Shown here: in pieces, positions 63,747 to 64,000 of the stretch
How positions within the stretch are numbered: position 1 is the first letter of the stretch
Layout: every line of letters starts with the position of its first letter
NCBI RefSeq assembly: GCF_027579695.1
Contig: NC_083590.1
Location: forward strand, 15,635,656-15,699,655
DNA from: Neoarius graeffei
Lineage: Eukaryota > Chordata > Actinopteri > Siluriformes > Ariidae
DNA length: 64,000 bases
Direction of reading: 5' to 3'
The notes under the pieces: generated by a model
Told to the model about the DNA's origin: nothing
Databases searched by the model: none
The model's input: only the letters and a program-made list of their open reading frames with translations
Translations under genes and position numbers: made by a program

Positions 63747-64000
63747 GGGCGGCATGGTGGTGTAGTGGTTAGCGCTGTCGCCTCACAGCAAGAAGGTCCT
63801 GGGTTCGAGCCCCAGGGCCGGCAAGGGCCTTTCTGTGCGGAGTTTGCATGTTCTCCCCGTGTCCGCGTGGGTTTCCTCCGGGTGCTCCGGTTTCCGCCAC
63901 AGTCCAAAGACATGCAGGTTAGGTTAACTGGTGACTCTAAATTGACCGTAGGTGTGAGTGTGAATGGTTGTCTGTGTCTATGTGTCAGCCCTGTGATGAC
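63747..64000 (+). mobile_element. tRNA-headed SINE, cut by the window edge
   Basis: The head GGGCGGCATGGTGGTGTAGT starts at 63747 in the reverse transcriptase region of the LINE. The B-box GGTTCGAGCCCC is present. The tail and right duplication are outside the window. Confidence 0.9.

Overview
This window reads as vertebrate, most likely teleost fish, nuclear DNA. It holds fish-type NLR (NLRC3-like) exons: a short repeated N-terminal exon, a FISNA-NACHT exon and cassette-like leucine-rich-repeat exons. The NLR exons sit in a dense field of transposable elements: hAT, Tc1/mariner, pogo, PIF-Harbinger, Kolobok, P-like, Gypsy of the Gmr1 type, an L1-like LINE, and a tRNA-headed SINE ending in a GAGAT-rich tail. 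Introns have GT-AG borders, and there are many microsatellites. A catfish-like lineage would fit the SINE, but I cannot prove the species.

Layout. About 0.3-0.7 kb: last exon of a multicopy fish gene. 1-20 kb: repeat-rich sequence with no convincing host gene. It contains Tc1 and hAT relics, two P-like relics with THAP exons, an element carrying a RecQ-helicase fragment, two LINE fragments, a hAT inside a LINE, and a hAT containing a long-inverted-repeat element. 20-26.9 kb: 5' half of an NLRC3-like gene (short N-terminal exons, a pogo-like element in an intron, and the NACHT exon, which a repeat breaks near its 3' end). 26.9-31 kb: a truncated Gmr1-type Gypsy copy and a hAT-like element with a 152-bp-arm hairpin. 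31.7-55.5 kb: five LRR exons. The last four lie in tandem copies of a ~1.6-kb unit that later insertions have inflated. The insertions are a 4.4-kb Gmr1 element, Harbinger and other MITEs, a solo LTR, hATs and SINEs. 56-64 kb: an L1-like LINE whose ORF1 is split by a nest of three DNA transposons and whose ORF2 is split by SINEs.

How it fits together. The NLR exons share one phase (1 nt at the start, 2 nt at the end), so 174/177-nt LRR modules can be added or lost without shifting the frame. Removing insertions whose borders are fixed by target-site duplications or by empty sites in sister units leaves LRR units of 1.62, 1.58 and 1.57 kb. The NACHT exon carries a 448-bp insertion with a frameshift and stop, so this copy is probably a pseudogene or makes a truncated receptor unless the insertion is spliced out. 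No complete mobile element here looks fully coding: each transposase or polymerase is broken, reduced to a first exon, or has altered catalytic residues.

All element and family names come from motif recognition alone. No database search, alignment program or RNA data was used.
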